Origin: Arachidicoccus terrestris
GTDB taxonomy: Bacteria; Bacteroidota; Bacteroidia; Chitinophagales; Chitinophagaceae
DNA: 64,000 bases
Assembly: GCF_020042345.1 (NCBI RefSeq)
Contig: NZ_CP083387.1
Span: forward strand, 2,790,001 to 2,854,000
Reading direction: 5' to 3'
A program made the position numbers and the translations under genes. Each line of letters begins with the position of its first letter. The stretch's first letter is position 1. The notes under the pieces were generated by a model. That model saw nothing but the letters and a program-made list of their open reading frames with translations, was not told the origin of the DNA and searched no databases. Below are positions 63,716 to 64,000 of this stretch, piece by piece.

Positions 63716-64000
63716 GATCGTTTTAAAAATTGGATAACTACTGACATTGTCAAAGTTCAGGACACTGCCGCAGTAAAAAAGTACTTCAGTGAAGACTTTA
63801 TTGAAAGATCACTGCCTGGCAGCGGCGTTCTTATCTGGCATTTTCACCTGAAAAAATTACTGACTCAAAAGGGCACGTATATACGACTGGTATGGCCAGC
63901 ACTTTGTTAGATCTGGACGGTTCTTTCCTTCTTTTAAAACCTGCTACGTTTGCGGGGAGAAAAAAAGAAAACCTGAGTTTGGCAGAAAAAGCCTGTACAT
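63716..64000 (+). pseudogene. Possible remnant of a larger gene at the right edge
   Basis: Two overlapping frames read as protein without a start: one with SLPGSGVLIWHF, reminiscent of M6-type metallopeptidases, stopping at 63907-63909, and another from about 63805 to the edge with MASTLLDLDGSFLLLKPATF. This could be a frameshifted remnant or chance. No complete gene is visible. Confidence 0.22.

Overview
The window comes from a member of the Bacteroidota, most likely Chitinophagaceae-like. Signs of this are promoters of the TTTG/TAnnTTTG type, a type IX secretion (T9SS) C-terminal signal, an HU-CCDC81 protein beside an outer-membrane barrel, TonB receptors with a carboxypeptidase-regulatory domain, and almost no Shine-Dalgarno sequences. 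No tRNA, rRNA, CRISPR array or intact insertion sequence was seen.

Layout. 1-3120: an RNA-repair operon cut by the left edge: Hen1 methyltransferase, stand-alone Pnkp-type RNA ligase, and a T4-Pnkp-like kinase/HAD phosphatase. 3289-5195: two exported proteins of unknown role on the minus strand. 5673-17842: the S10-spc ribosomal protein operon, rpsJ to secY, with its own promoter, a structured gap between rpsJ and rplC, and an internal promoter and terminator around rplO. map follows as a separate unit, and the usual infA/rpmJ/rpsM/rpsK/rpsD/rpoA/rplQ block is not there. 19151-20386: a flavoprotein. 20385-20826: a tandem pair of 20-residue hydrophobic peptide genes on the minus strand, with a duplicated leader, a promoter and a terminator. 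21130-27414: a large TPR protein, an outer-membrane barrel protein, an HU-CCDC81 membrane protein and a small porin-like protein.

27712-37756: a sugar-utilisation operon: DeoR-type regulator, fucose/arabinose-isomerase-like enzyme, split transketolase, ribose-type ABC importer (RbsB, DUF2291, RbsA, RbsC) and FGGY kinase. Import, isomerisation, phosphorylation and transketolase cleavage make a coherent route for an unidentified sugar. 37936-39099: a RibBA-like protein whose second domain has diverged. 39114-46127 (minus): a DUF58 - transglutaminase - MoxR - TPR operon. 46281-47183: a methyltransferase. 47310-52106 (minus): a T9SS-secreted protein, a WYL regulator and a small protein. 52408-64000: pentapeptide-repeat protein, RmuC, LipB, a TonB receptor behind Fur/Zur-like boxes, acid phosphatase, ProC, GltX and an Rpn/PD-(D/E)XK-type protein.

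The most novel signals are two. The first is the tandem peptide genes: 15 of 20 residues are identical and 10 of those 15 use different codons, while the leader is nearly unchanged. The second is a palindrome, ATTGTCA-N5-TGACAAT, that sits exactly 8 bp upstream of a TAnnTTTG-like -7 box at three places: before the peptide genes, before the T9SS protein and before the WYL regulator. This suggests a small regulon.
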